Source: an uncultured Eubacteriales bacterium | GTDB lineage: Bacteria; Bacillota; Clostridia; Oscillospirales; CAG-272 | Assembly (NCBI GenBank): GCA_934446365.1 | Contig: CAKSDZ010000004.1 | Span: forward strand, 194,023 to 258,022 | DNA: 64,000 nt | Direction: 5' to 3' | In this document: positions 34,588 through 43,155 of the stretch, in pieces | How positions within the stretch are numbered: position 1 is the stretch's first letter | Layout of the letters: the number at the start of each line of letters is the position of its first letter | Position numbers and translations under genes: made by a program | The notes under the pieces: generated by a model | Told to the model about the DNA's origin: nothing | Seen by the model: the letters and a program-made list of their open reading frames with translations, nothing else | Database searches by the model: none

Positions 34588-35985
34588 TCAGACGTTATGG
34601 ATTTTGTTTTCAAAATCGGCGTTCTGTGCGTCGAGTCCGTAGAGCTTTGCCTTTCTTTTTTCAAAGAATTTGACGGCTACCTGCTCGAAAAGCGCATAGG
34701 AAAGGACGTCCTCGTCCTGAATCGCCCACGGCTTGACCGCCTCGCGCAGCTTATCAAGCTCCGGCGCAAGTGCGTCGGCGGGACGTTCGGTCACGGGCTT
34801 ATCGTCTCCGATGATCTTCTTCCGGAATTCGGGTGAGATTTCGGCGGGTGTTTTGCCGTATTCACCGCGGACAAGACCTTTGAATTCCTTGGTCACCATT
34901 TTGTAGCGTTCGCCGCCGATGACGTTGAATACCGCCTGTGTTCCGACAATCTGGGACGACGGGGTCACGAGCGGCGGATATCCCGCGTCCGCACGGACGC
35001 GCGGCACCTCTTCGAGCACCTCCGTGAGCTTTTCGGATTTGCCCGCCTGTTTGAGCTGAGAGACAAGATTCGACAGCATACCGCCCGGCACCTGATAGAG
35101 CAGAGCATTGACGTCTACTTTCAGCACCTTCGGATCGAGCTGGCCGCTCTTAATGTATTTTTCGCGGATCGGCGTGAAATATTTGCAGATCTTGTCGAGT
35201 TCAGCGAGATCGAGACCGGTATCGTACTCCGTGCCGGCGAGCGTTGCGACGAGCGATTCCGTCGGCGGCTGGCTTGTGCCCATCGCGAACGGGGAGATTG
35301 CGGTATCGACGATATCGACGCCTGCCTCAATCGCTTTGAGCACCGTCATGGATGCGAGTCCCGACGTGTAGTGCGTATGGAGCTGTACCGGAATTTTGAC
35401 GTTTTCCTTGATGAGCTTGACAAGCTCATAGGCGTCGTAGGGCTTCAAAAGCCCCGCCATGTCCTTGATGCAGATCGAATGTGCGCCCATCTCTTCGAGC
35501 TGCTTTGCATAAGCCGCAAAGCTTTCGCTCGTATGCACGGGACTTGTCGTGTAGCTGATTGCAGCCTGCACATGTCCGCCTTCCTTGATGGTCGCGGCGA
35601 TTGCGGTTTTTAGGTTGCGGGCATCGTTGAGTGCGTCGAAGATACGGATGACATCGATGCCGTTCGCGATGGATTTCTGGACGAAATATTCGACGACATC
35701 GTCGGGATAGTGGCGGTATCCGAGAATATTCTGTCCGCGGAACAGCATTTGAAGCTTGGTATTTTTGACCTTGTCGCGGATTTTGCGCAGTCTCTCCCAC
35801 GGATCCTCGTCGAGGAAGCGCAGGCAGGCGTCGAATGTCGCGCCGCCCCAGGCTTCGAGCGCGTAGTAGCCCACTTTGTCCATCTGTTCGAGGATGGGGA
35901 GCATCTCCTCTGTCGTCATTCTCGTCGCGATGAGCGACTGGTGAGAATCGCGGAGCACGGTTTCACATATTTTAACCTTTGCCAT
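34588..35985 (-). CDS. oadA: Oxaloacetate decarboxylase alpha / transcarboxylase 5S-type subunit
   Basis: A 465-residue TIM-barrel carboxyltransferase that moves CO2 between oxaloacetate (or pyruvate) and biotin. TVLRDSHQSLIATRM carries the metal-binding Asp, FRGQNILGYRHY contacts substrate, ICIKDMAGLL has the carboxylated Lys near 180 and QLHTHYTSG has the metal His pair. A conserved C-terminal domain follows. It lacks the fused biotinyl domain of many OadA proteins, so it must use the separate carrier encoded two genes upstream. It is last in the operon. Confidence 0.9.
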   Translation of the reverse strand: MAKVKICETVLRDSHQSLIATRMTTEEMLPILEQMDKVGYYALEAWGGATFDACLRFLDEDPWERLRKIRDKVKNTKLQMLFRGQNILGYRHYPDDVVEYFVQKSIANGIDVIRIFDALNDARNLKTAIAATIKEGGHVQAAISYTTSPVHTSESFAAYAKQLEEMGAHSICIKDMAGLLKPYDAYELVKLIKENVKIPVQLHTHYTSGLASMTVLKAIEAGVDIVDTAISPFAMGTSQPPTESLVATLAGTEYDTGLDLAELDKICKYFTPIREKYIKSGQLDPKVLKVDVNALLYQVPGGMLSNLVSQLKQAGKSEKLTEVLEEVPRVRADAGYPPLVTPSSQIVGTQAVFNVIGGERYKMVTKEFKGLVRGEYGKTPAEISPEFRKKIIGDDKPVTERPADALAPELDKLREAVKPWAIQDEDVLSYALFEQVAVKFFEKRKAKLYGLDAQNADFENKIHNV

Positions 35986-36056
35986 ATGATAGGCCCTCCT
36001 TGTATATGCCGCACGGACGGAGCATGAGCCCTATCCGTCCGCGCGGACGGTATGTT

Positions 36057-37274
36057 TTAACGGAAAAGCGCGAGGAATACGCCTGCGCAGATTGCCGATC
36101 CGATGACGCCGGCGACGTTTGGTCCCATGGCGTGCATGAGAAGGAAATTGGAAGGGTCCTCTTCCTGACCGACCTTCTGTGAGACACGCGCCGCCATCGG
36201 AACTGCCGAAACACCTGCGGAGCCGATCAGCGGATTGATCTTGCCGCCGGACAGCTTGCACATAATTTTGCCGCCGATAATACCGCCGACCGTTGAAAGC
36301 ATAAACGCACAGAATCCAAGAATGATGATCAAGAGCGTTTCCCATTTCAGGAAGTTTTCAGCACTTGCCGTCGCGCCGACGGATAAGCCGAGAAAGATTG
36401 TGATCACGTTGATCAGTCCATTTTGAGCAGTTTTGGAAAGTCTGTCCGTCACGCCGCTGACATTGAGAAGATTTCCGAACATGAGGAAGCCGATGAGCGG
36501 CGCCGCATCCGGAAGCAGGAGACACACGACGATCACGACCATGATCGGGAAGATGATCTTTTCGAGCTTGGATACGGGGCGAAGCTGCGTCATTTTGATG
36601 GAGCGTTCCTTTTTCGTCGTCAAAAGCTTCATCAGCGGAGGCTGTATCATCGGAATCAGCGCCATATAGGAATAGGCTGCGATTGCGATGGCGCCGAGCA
36701 ATGTGGGTGCGAGTATTTTGGTTATCAAAATCGCGGTAGGGCCGTCGGCGCCCCCGACGATGCCGATTGCTGCGGCTTCCAGCTCGTTAAAGCCAAGCAG
36801 AAGCGCGCCGAAAAACGCCGCGAAAACGCCGAACTGTGCGGCGCCTCCGAGAAATACGCTTTTCGGATTGGAGATGAGCGGGGAAAAGTCCGTCATGGCG
36901 CCGACGCCGAGGAAGATCAACGACGGATAAATGCCGAGCTTGACGCCGAGATACAGAATGTCGAGCAGTCCACCCTCGTCGAAAACATGTAAAATAATGT
37001 CTGAAAGCTCGGTGAGCTTGGTGCCGTCTGCTAATTTTACCCCGTCAACGAACCAATCCATATGGAACAGATTCGCACCCGGAAGATTGGCGAGCAGGAT
37101 GCCCGTCGCGATCGGAAGCAGCAGCAAAGGCTCGAAGCCTTTTTTGACCGCAAGGTATACGAGCACGCCGACAATGGCATACATGACCAGCGTTTTGCCG
37201 AAATACCACGGGTCATAATCGAAAAATTTTGCGATCCCCGTGCTTTCCCACAGGGACAACAGATTATCAAGCAT
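36057..37274 (-). CDS. oadB: Sodium-pumping decarboxylase beta subunit
   Basis: A 405-residue integral membrane protein with about nine hydrophobic segments. Family motifs are GIYPSLIFLGVGAMTDF near 115, GGADGPTAIL near 175 (the Na+-binding Asp region) and GLSVGATASAENFL near 305. It decarboxylates carboxybiotin and exports sodium, conserving energy. It lies between the biotin carrier and the alpha-type subunit genes, about 36 and 71 bases from them. Confidence 0.95.
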   Translation of the reverse strand: MLDNLLSLWESTGIAKFFDYDPWYFGKTLVMYAIVGVLVYLAVKKGFEPLLLLPIATGILLANLPGANLFHMDWFVDGVKLADGTKLTELSDIILHVFDEGGLLDILYLGVKLGIYPSLIFLGVGAMTDFSPLISNPKSVFLGGAAQFGVFAAFFGALLLGFNELEAAAIGIVGGADGPTAILITKILAPTLLGAIAIAAYSYMALIPMIQPPLMKLLTTKKERSIKMTQLRPVSKLEKIIFPIMVVIVVCLLLPDAAPLIGFLMFGNLLNVSGVTDRLSKTAQNGLINVITIFLGLSVGATASAENFLKWETLLIIILGFCAFMLSTVGGIIGGKIMCKLSGGKINPLIGSAGVSAVPMAARVSQKVGQEEDPSNFLLMHAMGPNVAGVIGSAICAGVFLALFR

Positions 37275-37310
37275 TCTTGATCACCACCGTTCAAAGGATA
37301 TATGCTGTGG

Positions 37311-37697
37311 TCACGCGAGCGTGACGAGCACATCGCCCGACTGAACGGCGGCGCCCTTTGCGACCGTGACGGAAGCGACGACACCGGCTTCCGGCGCCAG
37401 AATCTCGTTTTCCATTTTCATCGCTTCGAGAATGCAGAGTATTGCGCCCTTTTCCACTTTGTCGCCGGGCTTCACGTTTACGCTTAAAATGTTGCCGGGC
37501 ATCGGAGCGGAGACGGAAATCCTCGCATTTCCCGCGGGAGCCGCAGGTGCGGGCGCGGGTTTGTTTGCCGGCGCTGCGGGAGCGGCAGAGGCAGCAGGTG
37601 CGGGCGCGGAAACGGCTGCGGGAGCGGCTGCTCCGTTTGCCTCTTCGACCGTTACATCATATGTGACGCCGTTTACGGTTACATGATATCTTTTCAT
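37311..37697 (-). CDS. Biotin carboxyl carrier subunit of the decarboxylase
   Basis: A 128-residue protein. A short N-terminal fold (about 1-20) is joined by an Ala/Pro-rich flexible linker (about 22-58) to a biotinyl domain with the biotinylation site EAMKMEN near 92, where the second Lys receives biotin. This design matches GcdC/MmdC gamma subunits of sodium-pump decarboxylases. The linker lets the biotin swing between carboxyltransferase and membrane pump. It lies between the delta-type subunit and oadB. Confidence 0.93.
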   Translation of the reverse strand: MKRYHVTVNGVTYDVTVEEANGAAAPAAVSAPAPAASAAPAAPANKPAPAPAAPAGNARISVSAPMPGNILSVNVKPGDKVEKGAILCILEAMKMENEILAPEAGVVASVTVAKGAAVQSGDVLVTLA

Positions 37698-37726
37698 TTG
37701 GGTGTTCCTCCGAAATTATGATTAAA

Positions 37727-38086
37727 TTATCTCTTTTTAAAAGAAACGACGCGGAATGACGACGGCGCGTCGCCGGTATAGGCCGCGATGGCGGCGGTGA
37801 TTGCCGCGACGAGCTGTTCGTCGCTCGTCTGTGTGTCGGGAACGGCTTCGGTCACCTGCATCGCCGGTTCCGGCGTTTCCACGGGCTTTTCCGAAGCTGT
37901 GCCTTTCGCGGTTTTTGGGGACTTCCTTATGAATACCGCCTGCATGGCGACCATGCAGAGATAAATTACAAACAGCATGGCAAAGACGACGACCATGCCG
38001 AGGAGCAGCGTCTGCCCGCCGAGGCCGAGACGGTCAAGAAACGAGGATTCGTCCGTGATGATCGGGTTATCTATGGAAAGAAACAT
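37727..38086 (-). CDS. oadG: OadG-type small membrane subunit
   Basis: A 119-residue protein with one N-terminal membrane helix (about 22-50, GGQTLLLGMVVVFAMLFVIY). A Pro/Glu-rich linker follows, then a short C-terminal conserved part (LVAAITAAIAAYTGDAPSSF, about 92-111) that docks the soluble subunits. It assembles the complex on the membrane. The start MFLSIDN follows GGGAGG. It starts 17 bases after the carboxyltransferase gene stop. Confidence 0.9.
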   Translation of the reverse strand: MFLSIDNPIITDESSFLDRLGLGGQTLLLGMVVVFAMLFVIYLCMVAMQAVFIRKSPKTAKGTASEKPVETPEPAMQVTEAVPDTQTSDEQLVAAITAAIAAYTGDAPSSFRVVSFKKR

Positions 38087-38103
38087 CGAATGCGACCTCC
38101 CTT

Positions 38104-39501
38104 TCAAAAGCAGAGCATTTCGAGCGCTGCGCCGATTCTTTGACGAAGCTCGGCGGAATCGACGATATCGTCGATGTGACCGCTCTTTGCGGCTTCGAGT
38201 GCGGAGGCGTATTTTTCAGCCCATGCGTCGGCGATTTCGGCATGGCGGGATTCGTCTTTGACTTCATCGAGGAAAGCGACGGCAGCCTGTGGCGGCATTG
38301 CGGAGATTTTCGCGCGGTCGAGAGCGAGCGCAACGCCTCCGGTGAGCGCCTTGGAGCCCATGACGGTATAGGCGGTTCCGTAGGAGGAGCCGAGCGTCAC
38401 GGTGACGCTCGGCACCGCCGCCTCCGCATAAGCGCGTGCAAGGGCGGCGAGGTGTGCCGCAAAGCCCTTTTCCTCGGCCTTGGCCGAATCGGCGATGCCG
38501 TCCGTATCGACAAGGGTGACGGCGGGAATTTCCGCCGTGCGGCATAGCGCCAGCAGGCGGGACGCCTTATCCGCCGCGCAGGGGCAGAGCTTGCCGCCCT
38601 TGACGGCGGGATTGTTGGCGATAACGCCGACGGTTCTGCCTCCGATGGCGGCAAGCCCCGTCACCATGCTGTCCGCATGTCCTGCGCCAAGCTCGGTGAA
38701 AGTGCCTGCGTCGAATACGGTGCTTATGACCTCGTGGATGTCATAATCGCGAGAGGCAAGGATTCCGTCGATTTCGACGACGCGGTTGATGTCGTCGGCG
38801 GTTTCCGATATGCCGTCAAAATATGCGACAAGCGCACGGGCTTTCCCGACCGCCGCAGCATCATCCTCGCAAACGATATCGACGAGCGCCGGGGCGGCCG
38901 TGACGCCGTCCGCCGTTCCGCCGGACGGGGAAGTGAAGAGTTTTCCCGTTTTTTCGGCGGCAATTACGATATCGAACATTTCCGCAATAACGGCGGACGC
39001 ACCGCCGCAGATGCCGGAGACGACCGCGACCTTCGGAAGCTCGAAAGCGCCGGAGACGGCGCGCATGATGCTTCCGTAACCCGCAAGCGCATCCACGCCC
39101 TCCAAAATTTTCGCACCGGCACTGTCGAATACGCCGATGAGCGGCGCGTGGGAAAACGCCGCCATTTCTATGATTTTTGTAATTTTCTTTGCGTGCATTT
39201 CACCGAGCGCGCCATGCAGGCGGGAAAAGTCTTGGGAAAATGCGTAAACGAGTGCTCCGTTCACCGCGCCGTAGCCGGTGATGACGGGTTCAAAGCTGTC
39301 GTCGGCATCCCGGTCAAGCTCCGTCCGTTTTCGTCCGATGTAAGCGCCGACCTCGACGAAAGTGCCCTCGTCAAAGAGCAGTCTCATGCGCTCCCGTGCG
39401 CAGAGCTGTCCCTTTTCCGCGAGTGATTTTTCTTCCGCCGTCTGTCCGTTTCGGAGAAGCTCGCGCAGCTCGGCTGTGGTTTTATGTCCTGTATCAGCCA
39501 T
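38104..39501 (-). CDS. Acyl-CoA carboxyltransferase-type subunit (MmdA-like, divergent)
   Basis: A 465-residue crotonase-fold carboxyltransferase like MmdA/PccB. The order is an N-terminal ARERMRLLFDEGTFVEVG, a middle GVFDSAGAKILEG and GICGGASAVIAEMFDIVIA, and a C-terminal half with GVIANNPAVKGGKLCPCAADKA and TLVDTDG. It is about 40-50 residues shorter than typical MmdA. The usual YAWP-containing segment is replaced by GGVALALDRAKISAM, so the acyl-CoA substrate may be unusual. It is first in a five-gene unit with the biotin carrier and sodium pump. Confidence 0.82.
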   Translation of the reverse strand: MADTGHKTTAELRELLRNGQTAEEKSLAEKGQLCARERMRLLFDEGTFVEVGAYIGRKRTELDRDADDSFEPVITGYGAVNGALVYAFSQDFSRLHGALGEMHAKKITKIIEMAAFSHAPLIGVFDSAGAKILEGVDALAGYGSIMRAVSGAFELPKVAVVSGICGGASAVIAEMFDIVIAAEKTGKLFTSPSGGTADGVTAAPALVDIVCEDDAAAVGKARALVAYFDGISETADDINRVVEIDGILASRDYDIHEVISTVFDAGTFTELGAGHADSMVTGLAAIGGRTVGVIANNPAVKGGKLCPCAADKASRLLALCRTAEIPAVTLVDTDGIADSAKAEEKGFAAHLAALARAYAEAAVPSVTVTLGSSYGTAYTVMGSKALTGGVALALDRAKISAMPPQAAVAFLDEVKDESRHAEIADAWAEKYASALEAAKSGHIDDIVDSAELRQRIGAALEMLCF

Positions 39502-39551
39502 CCTTGTATCATCCCTTTCTCATTGGTTCAAAGATCAAATTTTTTGAGGCA

Positions 39552-39594
39552 ATGGGGGAAACGGCAGTCTTAGAATCCCATTCTCCCCCATTAT
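39552..39594 (-). repeat. Inverted repeat in the leader of the decarboxylase operon
   Basis: AATGGGGGA and TCCCCCATT, 9 bp each, are separated by about 23 bases in the untranslated leader. On the minus strand an A-rich rather than T-rich stretch follows, so it is not a standard terminator. It could be an operator or RNA hairpin. Confidence 0.4.
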
Positions 39595-39608
39595 AAATTT
39601 ATATTTAT

Positions 39609-39637
39609 ATAATAGCATGCGGATTCCAAAAATACAA
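39609..39637 (-). promoter_or_regulatory. Probable promoter of the five-gene decarboxylase operon
   Basis: On the minus strand this reads TTGTAT, a 17-base spacer, then TATTAT, about 105 bases before the first gene. Confidence 0.6.
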
Positions 39638-39721
39638 TATCTTTTCGACAAATTCATGTGTTAAATTCACTGAAAGTTTACAAAGTAAAAATATGAGAAT
39701 AAGAAAAAGCTTTTATGAAGA

Positions 39722-39756
39722 TGAAAAAACCGCACACAGAAAATGTGTGCGGTTTG
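39722..39756 (-). terminator. Intrinsic terminator of ackA
   Basis: An 11-bp stem (AAACCGCACAC with GTGTGCGGTTT) followed by a TTTTTT run on the minus strand. Confidence 0.85.
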
Positions 39757-39762
39757 TGGGTT

Positions 39763-40971
39763 TTATTTTGCTTTCTTTACGAGTTCTTCGGTATCCTTTG
39801 CGATCATGAGCTCTTCATTGGTCGGAATGACGTATACTTTGACTTTTGAGGCCGGTGTGGAAAGCTCGACGATGTTCGGCTGGCGCCATGTCTTGGCATT
39901 GAGCTCGCAATCGATTTCGATGCCGAAAAAGCTCATGTCGCGGCAGACGCGCTCGCGCAGCTCGGGATTGTTTTCACCCATGCCGGCGGTAAAGACGACG
40001 GCGTCAAGTCCGTTCATTGCGGCGGCGTAAGCGCCGATATATTTTTTGATCTGATAGGCGAGAATCGAAGCGGCGAGCAGGCAGCGCTTATCGCCGTTTT
40101 TGATGCCCTCTTCGATGTCACGGCTGTCGGAGGAGACGCCGGATACGCCGAGGAAGCCGCATTTTTTATTCATGAAATTGCTCATTTCATCGGGCGTGAA
40201 GCCTTCTTTTTTCATGATGTAGGTGACGATGGCGGGATCGATGGAGCCGCAGCGCGTACCCATTTCAACGCCGTCGAGCGGCGTAAAGCCCATCGAAGTA
40301 TCGATGCATTTTCCGCCCTTGACGGCCGTGATGGAGGAGCCGTTTCCGATGTGGCAGGTGACGATCTTCGTTTCCTCAACCGGTTTGTCCAGGAGCTTGG
40401 CCATCTCGATGGAGACAAAGCGGTGAGAGGTGCCGTGCGCACCGTAGCGGCGGATATGATATTTTTCATAGGTTTCATACGGGATCGGATACATATAGGC
40501 GTAATCCGGCATTGTCTGGTGGAATGCGGTGTCGAAAACGAGCGCCTGCGGAACGTTCGGCATGACCTCGGTGCAGCCGCGGATTCCCATGAGGTGCGGA
40601 CCCGTGTGCAGCGGCGCGAAATCGCGGCAGAGTTCGAGCTTTTCGAGCACGTCGGGGGTGATGAGGCAGCTCTCAAAGAAATAAGGGCCGCCGTGGACGA
40701 CGCGGTGTCCGACCGCTTCGATTTGGCTCATGTCCGTAAGACATCCGATTTCGGGATCGGTCAGCGTATCGACAACGATTTTCATGGCGACGGAATGATT
40801 GGGCATCGGGAAATTGCGCACGGTTTTGCTTCCGTCCTCTTTTTTGTGCTCGATAAGACCGTCGATACCGATTCTCTCGCAGATTCCTTTTGCGAGAACC
40901 TTGTTCGTTGCGGTGTCCATGAGCTGATATTTGAGCGAGGAGCTGCCCGCATTGACTACCAATACATACAT
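39763..40971 (-). CDS. ackA: Acetate kinase
   Basis: A 402-residue ASKHA-fold kinase converting acetyl phosphate and ADP to acetate and ATP. N-terminal VLVVNAGSSSLKYQLMD, HRVVHGG near 88, FDTAFHQTMP near 147, RRYGAHGTSH near 175, CHIGNGSS near 208 and VFTAGMGENN near 328 are all present. The length is normal. GGAGG precedes the ATG. It is monocistronic and divergent from tmcAL. No pta gene is adjacent. Confidence 0.97.
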   Translation of the reverse strand: MYVLVVNAGSSSLKYQLMDTATNKVLAKGICERIGIDGLIEHKKEDGSKTVRNFPMPNHSVAMKIVVDTLTDPEIGCLTDMSQIEAVGHRVVHGGPYFFESCLITPDVLEKLELCRDFAPLHTGPHLMGIRGCTEVMPNVPQALVFDTAFHQTMPDYAYMYPIPYETYEKYHIRRYGAHGTSHRFVSIEMAKLLDKPVEETKIVTCHIGNGSSITAVKGGKCIDTSMGFTPLDGVEMGTRCGSIDPAIVTYIMKKEGFTPDEMSNFMNKKCGFLGVSGVSSDSRDIEEGIKNGDKRCLLAASILAYQIKKYIGAYAAAMNGLDAVVFTAGMGENNPELRERVCRDMSFFGIEIDCELNAKTWRQPNIVELSTPASKVKVYVIPTNEELMIAKDTEELVKKAK

Positions 40972-40997
40972 GATTTAAATGATCCTCCGTTTATATA

Positions 40998-41026
40998 TTG
41001 ATTTTATCAAAATTTTACACTATACT
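40998..41026 (+). promoter_or_regulatory. Probable sigma-A promoter of tmcAL
   Basis: TTGATT, a 17-base spacer and TATACT, about 110 bases before the start. AT-rich sequence on the opposite strand probably also contains the ackA promoter, but its boxes are ambiguous. Confidence 0.6.
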
Positions 41027-41138
41027 ATATATTATACAAGATTATTTTTCCGATTTCAATAGTTATTTTCCCGATCTTGAAACAAAAATACGGAAATCCG
41101 GCGTTTTATCGGTTTTGGGCGCCGGAAAAGGAGCTGTC

Positions 41139-42314
41139 ATGAAAATTTGCGCGGTGATCTGCGAATACAATCCGTTCCATTTCGGACATGCCTATTTGAT
41201 TTCCGAAATGAAAAAGCGCGGGGCCGTGGTCGCGGTCATGAGCGGCAGCTTCACACAGCGCGGGGAGCCGGCGGTGATTTCCAAATATGAACGTGCCCGC
41301 GCGGCCCTTTTGGGCGGCGCCGATCTTGTGTTGGAGCTTCCGTTTCCGTACTCCTCCTCATGTGCCGAACGCTTTGCCTCGGCAGGCACGGACATCGTCT
41401 CGGCGCTCGGCTGTGTGGACGAGCTCTGCTTCGGAAGCGAAGCAGGGAACATCGATTCTTTGCGGACAGCGGCGGAGCGGACCGCATCCTCCGCTTTTGT
41501 CGATGCTGTGAAGTCCTGCCTTTCCGAAGGACACGGCATCTCGTATAGAAGCGCCGTTTCCGAGGTGTATAAAAAGCTTTACGGCGCCGAGCTTTGCGGC
41601 GGTTCCAACGATATTTTGGCGATATCCTATCTTGCGCGGCTGAACCAGACCGCATCTTCCGTGCGTCCTGTCGCTGTCAAACGCATCGGAGAAGCCTATG
41701 ACGGAAGCGGAGAGGGGCTTCCCTCTGCCTCCACTGTCAGGAAAATGCTGGTTGACGGCGATTTCGATGCGGTTTCACGGTCGGTTCCGTCATTTATGGG
41801 TGAAATGCTTCGGTCGGCGGCCGCACGCGGCGGAATTGCCGCCGGGGAAAAGCTCTTTCCGATTTTTGCGGGACTTGTCAGGTCCGGCAGAGAGGAAAGC
41901 TTCGGGGATGTTCCCGATATGACGGCGGAGCTTGCGGCAAGGCTTCGCATGGCGGCGCTTCATGCCCGTGATGGGGAAGAGCTGCTTTCCATGACGGAAA
42001 CGAAGCGGTATTCCCGTTCCCGCATCCGGCGGGGGCTTCTGTATACACTTCTTGGCGTCAAAGCGGAGAATTTTGCGGGTGTCTGTTATACGACGGTTCT
42101 CGCGGCGAATGAGACGGGGCGGGAAATTCTCTCTTCCGTGCGCCGCTCGGCGCGGATTCCGATTGTCACAAAGCCGGCGGATTATCGGCAGTATGGCGAA
42201 ACGGTGCGCCGTGCTTTCGAGCTTTCGGCGCGCGCGGACGGCATATGGGAGCTTTTATGCGCCGCGCCGCGTGACGGGGCGGCGATGATGAGGGAAAAAC
42301 CGGTCTTTCTGTAA
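41139..42314 (+). CDS. tmcAL: tRNA(Met) cytidine acetate ligase TmcAL
   Basis: A 391-residue nucleotidyltransferase-like enzyme that uses ATP and acetate to make N4-acetylcytidine at C34 of elongator tRNA-Met. The N-terminal ICEYNPFHFGHAYLI carries the HxGH adenylylation motif. MSGSFTQRGEPAVISKYERA near 35-54 and LVLELPFPYSSS are family signatures. The C-terminal part binds tRNA. The start follows AAAAGGAG; the longer upstream frame passes through the promoter. It is divergent from acetate kinase, whose product it consumes. Confidence 0.93.
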   Translation: MKICAVICEYNPFHFGHAYLISEMKKRGAVVAVMSGSFTQRGEPAVISKYERARAALLGGADLVLELPFPYSSSCAERFASAGTDIVSALGCVDELCFGSEAGNIDSLRTAAERTASSAFVDAVKSCLSEGHGISYRSAVSEVYKKLYGAELCGGSNDILAISYLARLNQTASSVRPVAVKRIGEAYDGSGEGLPSASTVRKMLVDGDFDAVSRSVPSFMGEMLRSAAARGGIAAGEKLFPIFAGLVRSGREESFGDVPDMTAELAARLRMAALHARDGEELLSMTETKRYSRSRIRRGLLYTLLGVKAENFAGVCYTTVLAANETGREILSSVRRSARIPIVTKPADYRQYGETVRRAFELSARADGIWELLCAAPRDGAAMMREKPVFL

Positions 42315-42322
42315 AAAACAGC

Positions 42323-42351
42323 TTGACATATCTCTGAAAACAGGTTATAAT
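42323..42351 (+). promoter_or_regulatory. Consensus sigma-A promoter of the single-helix membrane protein gene
   Basis: TTGACA, a 17-base spacer and TATAAT, both perfect, starting 8 bases after the tmcAL stop. Confidence 0.85.
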
Positions 42352-42468
42352 AAAACACATAAAATGAATTATATAAAACTTTCGATTGTCATTATGACAA
42401 TCGAGATTATATGTATACTATTTTCTTTGGCTTCCGTATTGAGTGATTCCGTCTGAGGAGGGACGTAT

Positions 42469-42939
42469 ATGAAAAAACATTATCTTCATACTGCGCTGAC
42501 GATTGTATTGGCGGTCACGCTTGTAGTTGTCACAGTGATTTTCATAAACGTCAATGAAGACAAAAAATTTCTAAAATCAAATGTAGATACCCAGTGCTAC
42601 TCTGAATTTGCTTCTTTTTGTCAAGGCTGCCGGGTGAATTGGGACGGAATGGATGAAGAGACGCGTGCGCGCCAAAAAGAGGAAAATCTGCGGCACTTAT
42701 ATACCGCTCTTCAATTATATTCCTATTCCTCGTATTCGGATAATCAGGATTTTGGCTTGCTCCTCGGCTATTTGTATCAGCTGAGCCTCAAGGGCGAGCT
42801 TTACGATATTATGGATGACGATATGGTCGATCGCTTAAATTATCTTTATCCTCATATTGGGAAAGAGGACGGCCCTGCACTGGCAAAAGACGCTTATGAC
42901 CGATTGGCTGCTTTGGCAGTCTCGAAAGAGCAAGAGTGA
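42469..42939 (+). CDS. Single-pass membrane protein, unknown function
   Basis: A 156-residue protein with one N-terminal membrane helix (about 8-28) and a soluble, acidic, mostly helical external part (for example RARQKEENLRHLYTALQLY). Two Cys lie in SFCQGCRVNW near 51-54. I recognise no family. It has its own consensus promoter and terminator, so it is a single-gene unit of possibly strong expression. ATG follows a GAGGAGGG site. Confidence 0.7.
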   Translation: MKKHYLHTALTIVLAVTLVVVTVIFINVNEDKKFLKSNVDTQCYSEFASFCQGCRVNWDGMDEETRARQKEENLRHLYTALQLYSYSSYSDNQDFGLLLGYLYQLSLKGELYDIMDDDMVDRLNYLYPHIGKEDGPALAKDAYDRLAALAVSKEQE

Positions 42940-42958
42940 CGGGAGTGTTCCTGCCGGA

Positions 42959-42990
42959 CAAAAAGCAGTCTCGACGAGACTGCTTTTATC
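42959..42990 (+). terminator. Terminator of the single-pass membrane protein gene
   Basis: A 12-bp stem (AAAAGCAGTCTC with GAGACTGCTTTT, loop GAC) followed by T-rich sequence. Between here and dapA (42991-43155) I see no gene. Confidence 0.87.
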
Positions 42991-43155
42991 ATATTTGACA
43001 TAATAGCTATTAAAAAACAATACTGTTGTATCATGTGAAGCGCTTTTCGTAAAAATATTGGATACCTTGCCGTCCTTATATTTTCTCTCTTTGTCATTTT
43101 GTTTTTTTGTGCATACCATGATGATATGGCATGAAAGACGGAATGGAGGGTTATG

